A DNA stretch of 64,000 nt from Ampelocalamus luodianensis (lineage: Eukaryota > Streptophyta > Magnoliopsida > Poales > Poaceae), in assembly GCA_036346255.1 (NCBI GenBank), contig CM070619.1, forward strand, positions 29,952,342 through 30,016,341, given 5' to 3'. Shown here piece by piece: positions 9,990 through 22,690 of the stretch. The notes below the pieces were generated by a model. The model had not been told where the DNA came from. It did no database searches and saw only the letters and a program-made list of their open reading frames with translations. Position numbers and translations under genes: made by a program. Every line of letters begins with the position of its first letter. Position 1 is the stretch's first letter.

Positions 9990-12900
9990 GATTGGTATCG
10001 TGAGCGCAGAGGTCCGAGGTGATTGGATTTACAACTTAGGCAACTTAAATTGCTAAAATTTTGTAATGGTTAATGAACTTAAACGACACACACTGGTGCG
10101 AGGATGGGATGGGTCAAGCATTGCATTCACGCTCGTTGAATTGTATTAATGATTTCTGTTATGAGATGATCTGATATATCTATAGTATAATACTGTGGTT
10201 ATTATGTGTGGGGGTAACCCATGTTGAGAGGTGGAGGAAGTGGTTGTGGTCCTCGGCTATACCAGGTTATACCACTGTTCGTGGTATAGGAATAGCGAAG
10301 TATCCACATGAGAGGTCGTAGTACAGGCGTTGGTAGCGAGTATACTTAAAAGAGTTGTTCTCTTCCCTGAATTTGAATTTGGTCAACTCTTATCCAGTTG
10401 AGATTGATGAGTTTCTCTTGGGTTATTTTATTCTTGTGGTTGATGGGTTGCTTTGAAAAAGAAAATTGGTGTGTTTTCTTTGGCTTAATTTGTCCTGTAA
10501 AGCGATCATTATTTTTTTCCCATCTGATGAGTTATTCGTGCGGCTGGTGAACTGGGTTGATTGTCAAGTTTGACCTTTATTTTGGAGTTTTGTCATTCTC
10601 ATTGGAAAGCATGATCCAATTATCCGGTTGATGTTTTTGGTTAATGAAAGTTTCCTTTTGCAAGTCCTTTGGAACGTGGAGGCTTCGACTCAATGTATCT
10701 CTCTTGGGTATTTTGAGTGATGAAGATTGATGTTTCTCTTTTATAAAAGAAGATGTTAAACCCGTTAGTGATGTTTTGTCTTGGTTAAGTGAGAGGTTAT
10801 AACCAAAGTAATTAATGGATATGATATGGGTTATCATGTTAAATCTGCAGTGTGTGTGTGATCGATCCTAACGAAGATCCTTGAAAGGAAGGTGATTAAT
10901 TTGAAAGTGTCTTGTAGTAGTACTCGAGGAGCTGTGATTAATAGTATGATTATACCTAGTTGTAATCAATAGAGTTAATAAGAGGTGTAGAACGTTCATG
11001 AAGTTGAGTCGATGACTAAGAGTAATACATTTGGTAAACTTCTTTGGTAAATTGGATTAACGTGTTTCAATAGTTTAATCTAACCTTTTGGGATGGTTAA
11101 GTTCAAAAAGAGTTAGATTATTGTCTTAGTGGGTACTAATCTTGGAGTAACCTTTTTGTGGATACTTAGTGATTATAAGTAATTGCTAGGTGCAATTAAT
11201 GTTTGGTGATGAGCATCACTAAGAGATAAATTGATGGGATTTGACGGATGACCAATGTTTACATGATGGTAGAACTATCAAATAAAAGTATATTTTGATG
11301 AAAGGATGTTGGAATAACCTTTTAATTCGTGCAGTAGTTTTCCTCTAAAATAAAGTGGTTATTGTAGTGAGAATATAAGATTTTGGTATACATTCAATTG
11401 AGGATGAGATGATAAATGAGTCTGTAACATTTTGGTAAGCCTTTGGGGGCTTAATAAATGTAAGAGTTGACGTTAACGAGTCTTGTTAAGGGTAGACCAT
11501 TCTTGATGTTATTAAGTCTGTCCATAAGAGATTCTGACTTGTAGTAGTGGTGATGATTCTTCTAGAGAAAAAAAAAATCTATTGCCTTTCGTAATAGCAG
11601 TCAAATGAAATATTTGGAGTTTTGTATTCGTGGACTTTTGGGAGTTCATGATCTAGGTAGTAGATGGAATTAAGTGAGCAATGTGACGTATGCAAAGGTT
11701 CTGATTGGTTCCTAGGTGGTCAATGTGATTTGTTTTTTTTAAAGAGCATCTCTCGTTTGTGTTGGCAAATACGTTGTAATCAAAGAAAATTGTTTTTCTT
11801 TGTTATCATGAAGTGTGTACCATAAGTATTGGAGGTTGAAAGTTCCTTCTTGTGGGACATGTGCCTCGTCACAGACTTGTATTTTGTTTTTCGATATCTT
11901 TATTATTCGACGGTTTCTCTTGTTCTCTTGCTCACTCGAGAGAGCAACTTTGTTCTTGTGCGTTGAGACTAGTTTTTTGTTTCTTCCTTTTGAGAAAGGA
12001 ATTAACTATCTTGTGTTGCCAGAGTCTTATAGAATGTAATATGGTGGACAAGTATTTGGTAGTGGTGAGATTTTGGGAACCAAGCTATTTGAAGAACAGT
12101 AGAAAGTGCGTTGGTTTTGATCAATAACCTTTGTCCATGTTGGGATATGGGGACTATCGAAAGTATGGGCTCTTGATAAATTTATTAGAGTATCACAATT
12201 GGATACCTAGTAAGATTGTGTAGAAGAGTTTTGATGGTGAAGTTTAATGAGAATAGCGGTGTGGAGAAACCTAAGCGTTGTGCTAATCAATGGGATAGCA
12301 GGAATAGTTGAGTATTGTCAAGTGTGACTCGGTCACAGAGAGTAACTCTATGGGAGTTAGATTATCACTAAGGATAGCTTGGTCAAGAATTTATATATTC
12401 ATTTATTGATGTTAGTGATTGAGTATGTTTGAATCCTGATCAATCAGTTAGGATATTGTGAGTGGGTATATTGTGGACAAGTAGCTGCATTTGATTGGTG
12501 TAGGTTAGAGAAAGTCTAAGATTGGTAACATGAATCGCCTTGGGTGGTTACTTGATTAGTATGGAATGTTGATATTAATGAACTGAGATTATTGTTGAGC
12601 TGTGTGAAATTTTTTTTGGTCATCAGATTTGAGGGTTACATAGCAAGTATACCGACCATTCATTGTAAGAGTCGTAGAGGTTGAATTGGGCTTTGTATTA
12701 TTATGCTAGCATCTTGGTTCCCAGGATTAGGTTCCAAGAGTTATGATGATCTCTGAAAGTAGTAAATGAGAGTGAATGTGGTGAATTTCAAAATTGTTTA
12801 TCCTTAACGGATTTAGGGATGTGATGGTGATTGAAATCTATATTGAGTTGTGTTGAGGATTATTCTGTCAAAGCAATTCATTCGGTAGAGAAGTTAGCTA

Positions 12901-13548
12901 GAGTGTGATATTGTGGATTGGAAGAGTCTCCCTACATAAGTGTGTGTTTTGTGCTCAGTTGAACATAGCTTTGAGGATGCCCATTTAAGATAAACGAGTT
13001 AATGTGTTATGCGATAATTTGGGATCCTATGGTTTAATAGAAAGATAAATTCTTAAAAAAAAAGTTGATCTTGGATAGAGAGATATTCTCTTAGTTCTTA
13101 CTTGAGTTATGTGGTTATGACTGATGTCAATTACAAATTGAGTTGATTCTTGCAGATGTGTGATTCCTTCGCTTAAAAAAATGGTTAATCTGGTATTCGA
13201 GTGATTTCGTTTTTGGCTTGTGTGGCATTTATTCCTAAACTGCCTACTTGAAAAGTGAAAAAGTTTTCTTGTCAAACCCATTGATTTTGGATTAGTCTCT
13301 TCTAAGAGAAGATGGTTTGAGTTGGTTGCATTAAGACTCTTATGGTCTCAGTCGGGAATGTTGTGCGTCCCTTGTTAAAAGATGTGCTCGTTGTCAAAGT
13401 GAAGAGATCGACAGATACAAGGATCAAGAGTTTGGTGTGTTTGTGCAGGTTCGTGGCAATGTTAGTAAGATTTTAGCGGTGATTATATTTCTGGGCTTAA
13501 GCGTGGTTAGAATTCGGGGTCGAATTCCGTTTAAGGGGGGTAGAATGT
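9990..13548 (+). mobile_element. Element D, internal domain
   Basis: This internal sequence of about 3.56 kb lies between a primer-like TGGTATCGTGAGC at 9993 and a polypurine tract (TTTAAGGGGGGTAGAA near 13530-13545). Stop codons are frequent in all three sense frames and I see no gag, protease or reverse transcriptase. A possible integrase zinc-finger trace (Arg-Cys-Ala-Arg-Cys-Gln, near 13380-13400) is the only protein hint. It retains sequence similarity to the internal domains of A, E, F, I and the 38205-40109 fragment. Element E is inserted exactly at its right edge. Confidence 0.75.
10577..10837 (-). other. Antisense open frame inside D's internal domain
   Basis: This 86-codon frame is antisense to D. 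It contains NLSLNQDKTSLTGLTSSFIKE-like sequence matching antisense frames in A (119-469) and I (about 53955-54060), with mostly conservative changes. I recognise no domain. Confidence 0.2.
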
Positions 13549-14149
13549 TGTAATATCCAGAAAATGCTTTTGTCAGTTGTTGTGGAGAGTGGTGGTGGTA
13601 TTCATGAAAAAGACCATTAGTATTTTGCTAAACCAGGTTTTTGAGGGGGGAAAACGAAATTTCCCGGCAACTTGGGCCTGGGCCAAGGCCCAATAGGGTG
13701 GCCGGCCAAGGGGGGAGCCTTCCCTCCCCCAAACCCTAGCTGAAATTTCTCCTCCCCTCCTCTCCTCCTTGCAGCCGCCCCTTGCCCTCTCCTCTCCTCT
13801 CCTTCTTGCGTTTCCTCTCCTCCATGGCAGCACCTCTCCACCTCCCTTGCACCTCTCCCTCTTCCCCATTGCTGCTGTCCAAGTGGAGGAAGAAGAGCCC
13901 CTTTGGTTGGCCGGCCAAGTAGAGAAAAGAAGAGAGAAGGGAAGAGGGAAGAAAAGAAGAAGAGGGAGAGGAAGGGTCCGCAACCGGGAAATCATGATGA
14001 TCTTCATCCTCGCTGCGTGCCTTCATCGTTTCGGCAAGGGTAACCCGTGATTCTTTGTTTTGGGGTCGTTTTCTAGTTGTATGTTTTCGGTTTTCAGTTC
14101 GTCGGGTTTCTGCAGTAGCGAAGATCGTTGTTTTTGATTAGGTTATGGT

Positions 14150-14660
14150 CAGATTTGGGTCTGGGTGTCTCCTAGAAAGTTGTAGATATCGTAGTTACCT
14201 TTCATTGCCGACAAGAATCAAGTCGTTTGGACTTCGGTAGCCAAAGTTATGATTTTTCTAGTGTTAGTAGGTTTCTGGTGGGTGACTGATTGGACAGAGG
14301 CTGATTAACCTGACCTAAACACATTGTTAGAGGAGTTTCCAGAGGGTCTCACCATAACGAAAACGAGGCTAATCCTCTTATCTTTCAGGAAAACTAAAGA
14401 TCACTAAATTCGGACGAACGTAGAGAAAGTTATGATAGTTTCTTTGTCGCTGTTCAGAAACCCGACGTGAAATGTTTGCTCTGATTAAATGGATTGGTAG
14501 GGTTAGAAGATGACCGAATCAGAGGGTCACCCCAACTAGGTTTATTTAGGCAATTCATTTACCTTTCCAGAAAGTCCAAGATCATCCTATTTGGACTCCT
14601 GAGCAGAAAGTTATGAATTTTGAATTCTGCTGTCTGCAGTGAGCGATCGCTAGAAAATTA
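14150..14660 (+). repeat. Three phased ~182-nt repeats in LTR E (5')
   Basis: The anchor AAAGTTATG ends at 14251, 14434 and 14615. The gaps are 183 and 181 nt. TTTGGACT or TTCGGACG precedes each anchor. Confidence 0.8.
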
Positions 14661-15047
14661 GAAAAGTTAGAAATGATAAGAAGTAAGCGATTTCGATTGT
14701 GATGTTATGTATGATTTTGGTCCAGTATGCTAGTCTTAGTTTGGGGTTATATTCTTTTCCAGGTGGCAGCGAGATCCCAAGGGAAACACCCACTTCATCG
14801 TTGCTGCACGGTTGAGGCAAGTATTCGGGTTAAATGAAATTTCTGTTGTATGTCATGATTGAGTTGTGAATTGTTATTGTTGTCATGTGGAAGTAATGTT
14901 GAGATGTCCCTAGAGATGATGATGATTGCATATTATGATGCTGGTTATTTCATAATGCTACTGTTTACATGATTAAAGTTTATGTTGAATTCTATTGAAT
15001 GAGAAGGTATAGATGTTATATTCATGCATATTTTGAGCATATTGAAA

Positions 15048-15276
15048 CTTGGCCATGAGGTGACCAAGTGATTGAGTTGAGGTCCCTGTCAGGCAATGAC
15101 AGCTTGAGGTCCCCATATTTTTGAAGTGTGGGCAATATGTACAGAGGTCCCCGACATTTTGATGACGGGCAAAGGTCCCTATACAAGTTGATGTATAGGC
15201 TCTTGGTCCCTGTGCCAGAGGGCACAGGCATGGGTATCCATTGACGGATGAATACCCGCATTACCGTAAAATGCGT
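15048..15276 (+). repeat. Hairpin array in LTR E (5')
   Basis: Stems include ACTTGGCCAT...GTGACCAAGT, GTCA...TGAC, CCTATACA...TGTATAGG, GTGCC...GGCAC, GGGTATCCAT...ATGAATACCC and GCATTAC...AATGC. GAGGTCCC or AGGTCCC linkers separate them. Confidence 0.7.
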
Positions 15277-15826
15277 AAAGAGATAAAGAACAAATAGTGC
15301 ATAGCATTGTTGTTGCATTTTCTTTGTTATTTGTAATGCCATGAATGATGTTGACCAAAGTTGTTTATACTTGTGTTGTCTTTATGATCATGTAACCTTG
15401 TTGATACTTCTTTGAGTCCTTTGGCTCACCCTTGCTTTGTTTTGATTTAGGTACTTAGTAAAGACGACATGCATGGCGGGAATAGATGATTGGAAAGCAC
15501 GCACTACCTCACAAGATTAATACAATTGTTACTTTAGCTTCACATAAGAATAAATAGATTTGAGAGACACCCATGGTGGTTTTATAATTCTGATTGATGG
15601 ATTAAACATGGTTGTGTGAATGGTGTTATTTGATTACATTCATATGATTATCTCTTATGCATGGATGAATTGGATTATGAAATTATTGATAAATGTTATG
15701 TTTACTTGTTAGAAACTTACTTTTATTGACTATACAAAGGAGACTCATGAAAATTTGTAAACTCGTTCTAGTTGTAATTAGTTTTGGTAGCATTCCGTGC
15801 TCGTTACGAGTTGGGGTGTTACAGAT

Positions 15827-15838
15827 TGGTATCAGAGC
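15827..15838 (+). other. Primer binding site of element E
   Basis: TGGTATCAGAGC lies three bases after the LTR end. It is the only fully canonical copy among the plus-strand elements here. It is the standard complement of plant initiator-Met tRNA. Confidence 0.9.
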
Positions 15839-18800
15839 GGGCTTTAGGTCCGTGGTGAACAGGTTAACAACTTAAGTAACTTAATTTGTTAAAATTTGCT
15901 AATGGCTAATCAACTTAAAAAAAGAAAAATTGACACACTGATGCACAGGAGGTGGGTTGGGTTTTTCCATTGCATATACGCTCGTTATGTTGTATTGTTG
16001 ATCCTGTTATGATATGAACTTATATCTATAATATTAAGACTATTGTTATTATGTGCGGGATAACCCATGTTGAGAGATTGGGTTCGTGGTCGTGACTCGG
16101 GCTTTACCAAAGCACAGATCGATTGTAGTAAGATAAAAGTGAATATCTTTGGGGAGGTTGTGTTTTTTCCTAATTTTGATTTGGTCTACGTTGGATCAAG
16201 AGTACTTGATGAGTTTCTTTTGGATTAGTAGATCCCTCCGGTTGATGCGTTTTCATTGATTTAATTTGATCCTTTAAAGCAAGCCTTGTTTTTCCAATCG
16301 TTGAGCTTCTTGCGGTTGATGAACCTTACTTGGTTAGTGGTTAGAGTGCAGTTGATGGGTTTCAATTGGTTTATAGTTGTTTTATAGGGCAAATATTGTT
16401 CTTTCTAACGCTTGAGCTAGTCTTGCTATTTGTGAATGTTGTTATTGGCAATATTGTTCCTTGTCATGAGAGTTCTACTTTCGGTTGGCAAACTTGACTC
16501 GTTTATTCGCTTGGTGTTTTGATAATGGAAAGTATCATTTACAAATTTCATCAAGTACGTTTAGACTTTACGCACTTCTTTTGGACTGGTTGGAATATTG
16601 AAATTTGGTGCATCATCTTTGAGGAAGAAAGTATCAAAACAAATGTTGAAATGTTTTGTTGTGTTATGCAGAGATTTTAAGCATAAGGATAAATGGATAA
16701 TGTATGAGTTATCAAATTGGATCGTAGTTTGGTGCGTAATCGATTTAACCAAAAATCTTTGGAAGTGAAGTTGATAGATTTGACTTGTCATGGAGTAGTT
16801 ATCGATGAACTTGTTAAAGGGTACGACCATCCATATTAGGAATCCAAGACTTATTAAGAGGTGTGCTATATTGATGTTTTGGTCTAATCATTAAGAAGGT
16901 GGAACTCGATAGATTTATTGGATAAATTCAGAGTAAAGTATCTCAATGGATTTGGCTACCCATTAGCGATGAGTATGATAAGGATGTAATGGAACGATGA
17001 TTTATAGGATATTAATCCAATTATTTTCATAAGTGACTCTTTGGATGATTATACTTAATTGCTAGATGAAACATGTATATCGGATTAGAAGGACGCTGAG
17101 GTAGTACCTAGGAAAACCGGTGATTAAAGGAGATGATGTTATTAAATCCTTGATTAAACTCTAATCATAAAGTGGAATGTAGAGTCTAAGTTGATAAATG
17201 GATATGTGACTATGATGGTAAATAGCATTAGGACCCCATGTGCATACGTGATGGATACAATTGTTACTTGTTAAGAATAGTTAGAACGGACGTGATTAAC
17301 ACCAGTGGTTGAGTGGATGATTGAATAAGTGGCTTCGGATAGTGTGCCTAGCGAAATTAATTAGTTGATAATATGTTTTAGTTAAAAGACTTCAACCTTT
17401 TTGGCTTGTGTTTCTTTTGGAGAGGTCTATGATGGGATAAGTGGTTATGATGAGACTCGCTAAGGGTGTATTGGTTATGGTTAGTGTGATGGTTAGTAAG
17501 GGATTATGATGATAACATTGAATGTTTTGTATAAAGGAATTTGATCGCACGCCCAATAACGATTAAATGAATATGTTTCTAGTCCGCGTTTGTGATCTTT
17601 CAGACCGCACTTTGATGTGGTATCTGATTTTGCTAAGAGCAAAGCGACGTGTGGAGAAGTTTTACTATTTCCTAACTGGTTTATGTGTTGTCGGAGTTGG
17701 CGTGGTGATGCTGTAACTAATGAAAGTCGTTTCCTTTGTTAAAAGTAAGAGTGAAGTAGAAGTATTGGAGGTTTTTGTAACTTGCGGTTTATCGATATTT
17801 ACCTAAACTTTCTGTTTACCAACAAAGTTTTCCAATTCCAAAAGCGGTGTTTATTCTCATTTGAGGTTTGATACTCTCTGTTTGTGGGACGGGTGCTCCA
17901 TCTATAATTCTATCTTTATTTCCGAGGTCATTGCTATTTGATTAATTCTCAGTTACGTAACTCACCGTAAGTGGTAACGTTTTTCGATGTATTAGTATGT
18001 GTCTTTATTTGCCTCTTCGTCTAAGGAAGGGTTAACCAAATTGAGTCGTGTTGCAAAGTCCCTTCGGTTGTGATTTGGCAACTAGTTAGTTGCGGTCTAG
18101 TTTTTTTAATTTTGGTGAACATTTAGGTGTCGGGTTGTTGGACAGGCAATGTGTAACAGATCGATTTATTAGAATAGCCCTTGGAGAGGAATTGATGTAA
18201 ATAGAATGTTGTCTTTTGAGTTGTCAGATTACGATATCACGACTAGTAGAACCTATAATATGTGTAGAAGTGGCTCAAGGTCATGGGATCATTTTGATAG
18301 AACAATAGAATTAGAAATGTCTCGAAGTCGTGATCAATTTAGTTGAGTATCGCAATTGAGTACTTGTTAAGATTGTGTAGAGAAAATCTTAATGATGTAG
18401 TTTCATGACAATAGTAGTGTGGAGAAAATTTAGTCGGTGCGTGAATTAATGGGATAGTAGGAATTATTGAGTTACTGTTAAGTATGACTCGGCCGCAGTG
18501 AGTAACCCCATAGGAGTTCGATTATCTCGAAGGATGACTTGGTCAAGAATATTTTATTTATAGACGTTAATGATTGAGTATGTGAATCTTGGTCAATTAG
18601 TTGGTGTATTGCGAAGAGGATTGGATTGGGTGGATTAGAGAAGGTCTAAGATTGGTGAAATAAATCGCCTTGAGGCGATTACGTGATTAGTGAAGAATGT
18701 TGATATTAAAGATTGAGGTTATTGGCGAGTTGTGTGTGAAATTTTGGTAAACAAATGTGAGGATTTCCTATCAACTAAACCAGAAATTCATGGTATGAGA

Positions 18801-19675
18801 TTTAGAGGTTAAATTTGGGCTTTGTAGGTTATGATAGGACCTTGGAGACCCAATGTTATGTGTAGAGGTGGATGAACAAAAGCGAATTTTGGAGTAATGT
18901 GTTGATCTTTGATAGAGTACTTTGGGTAAAATAAATGAGCATGAGTGTGGTGAATTTCAAGTTGTTTATCCCTAAAAGGTTGAGGTGATGTGATTGCGTG
19001 TGCGATCTATTTTGAGATATTTTGGAAGTCATCTGTCAAATTAATCCCGTCGGTAGAGGAGTTGTTGAGAGAAAGTTTTGGAAGAGTCGATGGAGCCTCT
19101 ATTCAAAGGTGTGGAAGTTGTATTTTGGCTTGAGCATAGCGTCACGATTGCCAAGTTAAGAGAGATGAGTTAGTGTGTTATGCGATGAATTGAAAGCCCA
19201 AAGTTGAGGTAAATTTTAGTCCTAGAAGAGAAACTGATAAATTGATGCTTCCTCAAGAAGTGAATCATTTTCCTGATTCTTGTTTGATTTGTATCTTGTT
19301 GACCAATGTCTTTCGCAAGTTGAGTTTGACTTAATGTTGGCATGTGTGGTTCTTATCGGTTCAGGAAGAATAAAGGAAATTTTTTGATTTGGGCATTTAA
19401 GTGATTTCTCCTTTGGATTTTGTGACGTTTATTCGCAAACTGCCACTTGATAGATGTAATGGTTTTCGTGATGAAATTTCTGTTTCGGGATTTGACTCTG
19501 TAGTACCGAGCTGGTAACGCATAGATGCGTTGTGAATCTTTCATTTTCAGGTGGGTTTTGTCGGTAAAAGAGTTTGCTTAAAGAGAGTTCTGTTGTGTGT
19601 CTCTGGTTAAAGAGGGTGATCCTGGTTCGGTGAAGAGTTCAATTGAGAGGTGGAATAAGAGTTCCGTGATCTATG

Positions 19676-20000
19676 CGCTTGTGGCGTGGTCCGGTACCAT
19701 TGGGGAGGTTAGCCCAAGGTACGTTGGGTTGTTTTCGCTAGTTGGCGTATCGCTAGGACCGTCTTGGGTCCATACATGGAGTACGCGACGTTTGGGTTGT
19801 TCTGGTGCTGAGTGAGTGTTTGAGTCATTCAAAGTTTGAGTTTTTATTAAAGACGTTGACCATCGAATAGGATCTTACCCTCGAGTCTCTTTCGTCGAGT
19901 GTACCTGGAATTGTGGGGTTGAGTATTCGAACAGACGTTGTTTCGCGTCATTGGTTGTGGTCCTCATCCAGAGATAGGCCACTTGGGAGTTGGAGACTCG
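19676..20000 (+). pseudogene. Integrase C-terminus/chromodomain remnant in E
   Basis: A short frame contains VSPRYVGLFSLVG, which matches the gypsy integrase C-terminal motif of the form SPRYIGPF followed by a hydrophobic turn. About 270 bases later the frame ATWELETRV matches the end of a Tekay/Del chromodomain (EATWE-type). A stop and frame changes separate the two, so no protein can be made. The position just before the polypurine tract is where this lineage keeps the pol C-terminus. The assignment rests on motifs recognised by eye. Confidence 0.6.
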
Positions 20001-20689
20001 CGTGAGCGAAGCTTTAACAAGAGTTGCTCACATTGGTATCTGTTGTTAATTTCAGATGCTGATTTTCTTTCGATAGATCGGCGTTTAGAATTGGGTCGAA
20101 CTGTTTAAGGGGGTAGAATGTAATATCCAGAAAATGCTTTGTCGGTTGTTGTGAGAGTGGTGGTGGTATTCATGAAAAGACCATTAGTATTTTGCTAAAC
20201 CAGGTTTTTGAGGGGGAAACGAAATTTCCAGCATCTTGGGCTGGGCCAAGGCCCAATAGGGTGGCCGGCCAAGGGGAGCCTTCCCTCCCCAAACCCTAGC
20301 TGAAATTTCTCCTCCCCTCCTCTCCTCCTTGCAGCCGCCTGCCTCTCCTCTCCTCTCCTTCTTGCATTTCCTCTCCTCCATGGCAGCACCTCTCCACCTC
20401 CCTTGCACCTCTCCCTCTTCCCATTGCTGCTGTCCAAGTGGAGGAAGAAGAGCCCCTTTGGTTGGCCGCCAAGTAGAGAAAAGAAGAGAGAAGGGAAGAG
20501 GAAGAAAAGAAGAAGAGGGAGAGGAAGGGTCCGCAACCGGAAATCATGATGATCTTCATCCTCGCTGCGTGCCTTCATCGTTCGGCAAGGGTAACCCGTG
20601 ATTCTTTGTTTTGGGGTCGTTTTCTAGTTGTATGTTTTCGGTTTTCAGTTCGTCGGGTTTCTGCAGTAGCGAAGATCGTTGTTTTTGAT

Positions 20690-21200
20690 TAGGTTATGGT
20701 CAGATTTGGGTCTGGGTGTCTCCTAGAAAGTTGTAGATATCGTAGTTACCTTTCATTGCCGACAAGAATCAAGTCGTTTGGACTTCGGTAGCCAAAGTTA
20801 TGATTTTCTAGTGTTAGTAGGTTTCTGGTGGGTGACTGATTGGACAGAGGCTGATTAACCTGACCTAAACACATTGTTAGAGGAGTTTCCAGAGGGTCTC
20901 ACCATAACGAAAAACGAGGCTAATCCTCTTATCTTTCAGGAAAACTAAAGATCACTAAATTCGGACGAACGTAGAGAAAGTTATGATAGTTTCTTTGTCG
21001 CTGTTCAGAAACCCGACGTGAAATGTTTGCTCTGATTAAATGGATTGGTAGGGTTAGAAGATGACCGAATCAGAGGGTCACCCCAACTAGGTTTATTTAG
21101 GCAATTCATTTACCTTTCCAGAAAGTCCAAGATCATCCTATTTGGACTCCTGAGCAGAAAGTTATGAATTTTTGAATTCTGCTGTCTGCAGTGAGCGATC
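20690..21200 (+). repeat. Three phased ~182-nt repeats in LTR E (3')
   Basis: The anchor AAAGTTATG ends at 20802, 20985 and 21166. The gaps are 183 and 181 nt, identical to the 5' LTR despite indels elsewhere. Confidence 0.8.
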
Positions 21201-21604
21201 GCTAGAAAATTAGAAAAGTTAGAAATGATAAGAAGTAAGCGATTTCGATTGTGATGTTATGTATGATTTTGGTCCAGTATGCTAGTCTTAGTTTGGGGTT
21301 ATATTCTTGTCCAGGTGGCAGCGAGATCCCAAGGGAAACACCCACTTCGCGTCCGCCGTTTTCGCACGGTTGAGGCAAGTATTCGGGTTAAATGAAATTT
21401 CTGTTGTATGTCATGATTGAGTTGTGAATTGTTATTGTTGTCATGTGGAAGTAATGTTGAGATGTCCCTAGAGATGATGATGATTGCATATTATGACTGC
21501 GGTTATTTCATAATGCTACTGTTTACATGATTAAAGTTTATGTTGAATTCTATTGAATGAGAAGGTATAGATGTTATATTCATGCATATTTTGAGCATAT
21601 TGAA

Positions 21605-21832
21605 ACTTGGCCATGAGGTGACCAAGTGATTGAGTTGAGGTCCACAATGTGCAATGACAGCTTGAGGTCCCCATATTTTTGAAGTGTGGGCAATATGTAG
21701 AGGTCCCGACATTTTGATGACGGGCAAAGGTCCCTATACAAGTTGATGTATAGGCTCTTGGTCCCCTCGTGCAGAGGGCACAGGCATGGGTATCCATTGA
21801 CGGATGAATACCCGTGACACGGTAAAATGCGT
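21605..21832 (+). repeat. Hairpin array in LTR E (3')
   Basis: The order is the same as at 15048-15276. The GTCA...TGAC hairpin near 21641 is damaged in one arm only (CACAATGTGC), and the stem near 21813 reads GTGACACGG. Both look like miscalled bases rather than evolved change. Confidence 0.65.
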
Positions 21833-22383
21833 AAAGAGATAAAGAACAAATAGTGCATAGCATTGTTGTTGCATTTTCTTTGTTATTTGTAATGCCATGA
21901 ATGATGTTGACCAAAGTTGTTTATCTTGTGTTGTCTTTATGATCATGTAACCTTGTTGATACTTACGAGTCCTTTGGCTCACCCTTGCTTTGTTTTGATT
22001 TAGGTACTACAGTAAAGACGACATGCATGGGCGGAATAGATGATTGGAAAGCACGCACTACCTCACAAGATTAATACAATTGTTACTTTAGCTTCACATA
22101 AGAATAAATAGATTTCTGAGAGACACCCATGGTGATTTTATAATTCTGATTGATGGATTAAACATGGTTGTGTGAATGGTGTTATTTGATTACATTCATA
22201 TGATTATCTCTTATGCATGGATGAATTGGATTATGAAATTATTGATAAATGTTATGTTTACTTGTTAGAAACTTACTTTTATTGACTATACAAAGGAGAC
22301 TCTGTCGAAAATTTGTAAACTCGTTCTAGTTGTAATTAGTTTTGGTAGCATTCCAGGCTCGTTCTGAGTTGGGGTGTTACAAA

Positions 22384-22690
22384 TGTAATGCCCCAAAAGT
22401 ATTCGAAAGGAATTAGTCATGCCCCAAAAGTATTTGAAAGAAATTAGTCGGGAGAGAATAATTAAATCGGGAAGGAATAATTAAATCGGGAGAATATTTC
22501 CTTTAGCAAAACATCAAAACAAGGGAGGAGAAGGGGTTTTTTTGTAAAACCGCGCACTGGCTCAGGCTTGGCCCATGAGGCCCATAGGTGGCCGGCCAAG
22601 GGGGGGAGGCACCTCCCCCCCCAAACCCTAGCCGCCCCTCCCTCCTCCTCCTCCCCTTTGGCCGCCACCTCCTCTCCCTCCTTGCTCCTC
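22384..22690 (+). mobile_element. Element D, 3' LTR, first part
   Basis: The first 307 bases of D's 3' LTR start TGTAATGCCCC and include the 31-bp duplication (22388-22449) and AAACCCTAG. It is interrupted in the CTCCTTGCTCCTC stretch by element F and continues at 31801. Confidence 0.88.

Larger units (their letters stand above)
13549..15823 (+). mobile_element. Element E, 5' LTR
   Basis: This LTR is 2,275 bp. A GC-rich block at 13660-14045 contains AAACCCTAG and ends CGGCAAGGGTAACC, a donor-like site. It continues with phased repeats, a GCACGGTTGAGGCAAGT box near 14806, hairpins, the acceptor-like block near 15440 and a GGGGTGTTACA end. Confidence 0.88.
15824..20118 (+). mobile_element. Element E, internal domain
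   Basis: This 4.3-kb domain lies between the primer site and the polypurine tract TTTAAGGGGGTAGAA (20104-20118). No frame is long enough for gag or pol. Recognisable protein traces are limited to the last 0.5 kb (integrase C-terminus and chromodomain). Confidence 0.8.
13549..22381 (+). mobile_element. Element E, complete Tekay-like element
   Basis: Two LTRs, 13549-15823 and 20119-22381, start TGTAATATCC and end GTTACA. They flank a 4.3-kb internal domain. The five-base duplication AATGT lies at 13544-13548 and 22382-22386. The insertion point is the exact junction of D's polypurine tract and D's 3' LTR, so AATGT doubles as the first bases of D's LTR. The LTRs are nearly identical by eye, which suggests a recent insertion. 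Differences are mostly one- or two-base indels in C/G runs. Confidence 0.9.
20119..22381 (+). mobile_element. Element E, 3' LTR
   Basis: This LTR is 2,263 bp and matches the 5' copy throughout. The GC-rich block has several single-base losses relative to the 5' copy (for example GGGCTGGGCC against GGGCCTGGGCC). The segment around 21345-21365 differs by a cluster of changes (TTCGCGTCCGCC against TTCATCGTTGC). Confidence 0.88.

Noticed and set aside
13380..13405. A firm integrase zinc-finger call in element D (Arg-Cys-Ala-Arg-Cys-Gln)
   Set aside because: Only one CxxC pair is visible, with no His pair or flanking motif in frame. I left it as a hint within the internal-domain entry.
13573..14050. 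Overlapping open frames in the GC-rich blocks (also near 2893-3347, 7336-7804, 20184-20601, 29129-29576, 50037-50464, 56383-56807) as proteins
   Set aside because: Frames are open on both strands at once because of CCT/AGG-rich composition, are low-complexity, and shift between LTR copies of the same element.
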